Shown here: piece by piece, positions 7,189 to 7,241 of the stretch
Layout: each line of letters begins with the position of its first letter
Numbering within the stretch: position 1 is the stretch's first letter
Assembly: GCA_007695205.1 (NCBI GenBank)
Contig: REEF01000207.1
Coordinates: 1-7,241 of the forward strand
Direction: 5' to 3'
Source: Planctomycetaceae bacterium
Lineage (GTDB): Bacteria; Planctomycetota; Planctomycetia; Pirellulales; Pirellulaceae
DNA length: 7,241 nucleotides
Position numbers and translations under genes: made by a program
Notes under the pieces: generated by a model
Databases searched by the model: none
What the model saw: only the letters and a program-made list of their open reading frames with translations
What the model was told of the DNA's origin: nothing

Positions 7189-7241
7189 GGCTATCGATAC
7201 TCCTTGAAAAAGTTGTCTAACTTCACTCGAGGCTTTCAACC
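6967..7241 (-). CDS. Rpn family recombination-promoting nuclease/putative transposase, C-terminal part (5' end outside window)
   Basis: The reading frame enters from the right edge and stops with TGA at 6967-6969, leaving about 91 codons. The visible part contains MRESVTYQAILEEGREEG, then an RFGEADE segment, then IEAIRDIDRLEDL and a terminal SSWDELMA. From memory this is the usual C-terminal region of Rpn/PD-(D/E)XK 'putative transposase' proteins of about 300 residues that abound in cyanobacteria and planctomycetes. The catalytic N-terminal nuclease domain would lie beyond position 7241 and cannot be assessed. The first in-frame start-like codon is a TTG at 7237-7239 without a useful upstream context, so I treat the gene as cut by the window. 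An internal ATG at 7188 follows an AAGGAG at 7200-7205; it could be an internal start or the true start of a decayed gene. Family members in E. coli are DNA endonucleases linked to recombination and phage defence. The gene is co-directional with the fusion gene but separated by 240 bases and a hairpin, so an operon is unlikely. Confidence 0.8.
   Translation of the reverse strand, partial: LKASSEVRQLFQGVSIAMRESVTYQAILEEGREEGGIRELHRMILRQGRVRFGEADEAVRQQIEAIRDIDRLEDLTERLVIVSSWDELMA
7200..7205 (-). promoter_or_regulatory. Shine-Dalgarno-like AAGGAG inside rpn
   Basis: On the minus strand AAGGAG sits 11 bases before the ATG at 7186-7188. It matches the anti-SD core fully. It also encodes part of the Q-G-V stretch of the rpn frame, so chance is possible. 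It would decide between a full-length-only gene and one with an internal start. Confidence 0.35.

Overview
The window is GC-rich bacterial DNA dominated by one very long minus-strand gene. The gene style, a GC-rich Rpn-type nuclease gene next door and an intergenic array built on a GGGGACAGCC-type unit all suggest a planctomycete of the Pirellulaceae kind. That is an inference from remembered patterns; no rRNA or marker gene is present to confirm it.

Layout from right to left, the direction of transcription. At the right edge (6967-7241) is the 3' end of an Rpn/PD-(D/E)XK 'recombination-promoting nuclease/putative transposase' family gene, cut by the window. A 240-base intergenic region (6727-6966) follows, with a long imperfect hairpin just past the rpn stop and a plausible promoter for the next gene. 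Then comes a 2050-residue gene (574-6726) that joins three enzymes in one uninterrupted frame: a Cas4/AddB/RecB-like nuclease with a four-cysteine Fe-S signature, a Dna2/Upf1-type SF1B helicase, and after a Ser/Thr/Pro/Lys-rich linker a complete UvrD/PcrA/Rep-type SF1A helicase. All helicase motifs of both motors are intact. A small, doubtful GTG-started frame (364-555) follows in the same reading frame. The left 360 bases hold no convincing gene, only a four-copy tandem repeat and two hairpins.

The nuclease plus SF1B half matches a known bacterial layout, a RecB-family nuclease joined to a DEAD/DEAH-like helicase and resembling Dna2. The UvrD half is normally a separate protein. A nuclease linked to two SF1 motors recalls RecBCD and AddAB in logic, with everything in one chain, so DNA-end processing, repair or defence against foreign DNA are the reasonable roles. 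The sequence alone cannot choose between them. The fusion is the most interesting object here. A second point is a strong Shine-Dalgarno and ATG inside the rpn gene, where a short C-terminal product could start, as described for E. coli Rpn proteins.
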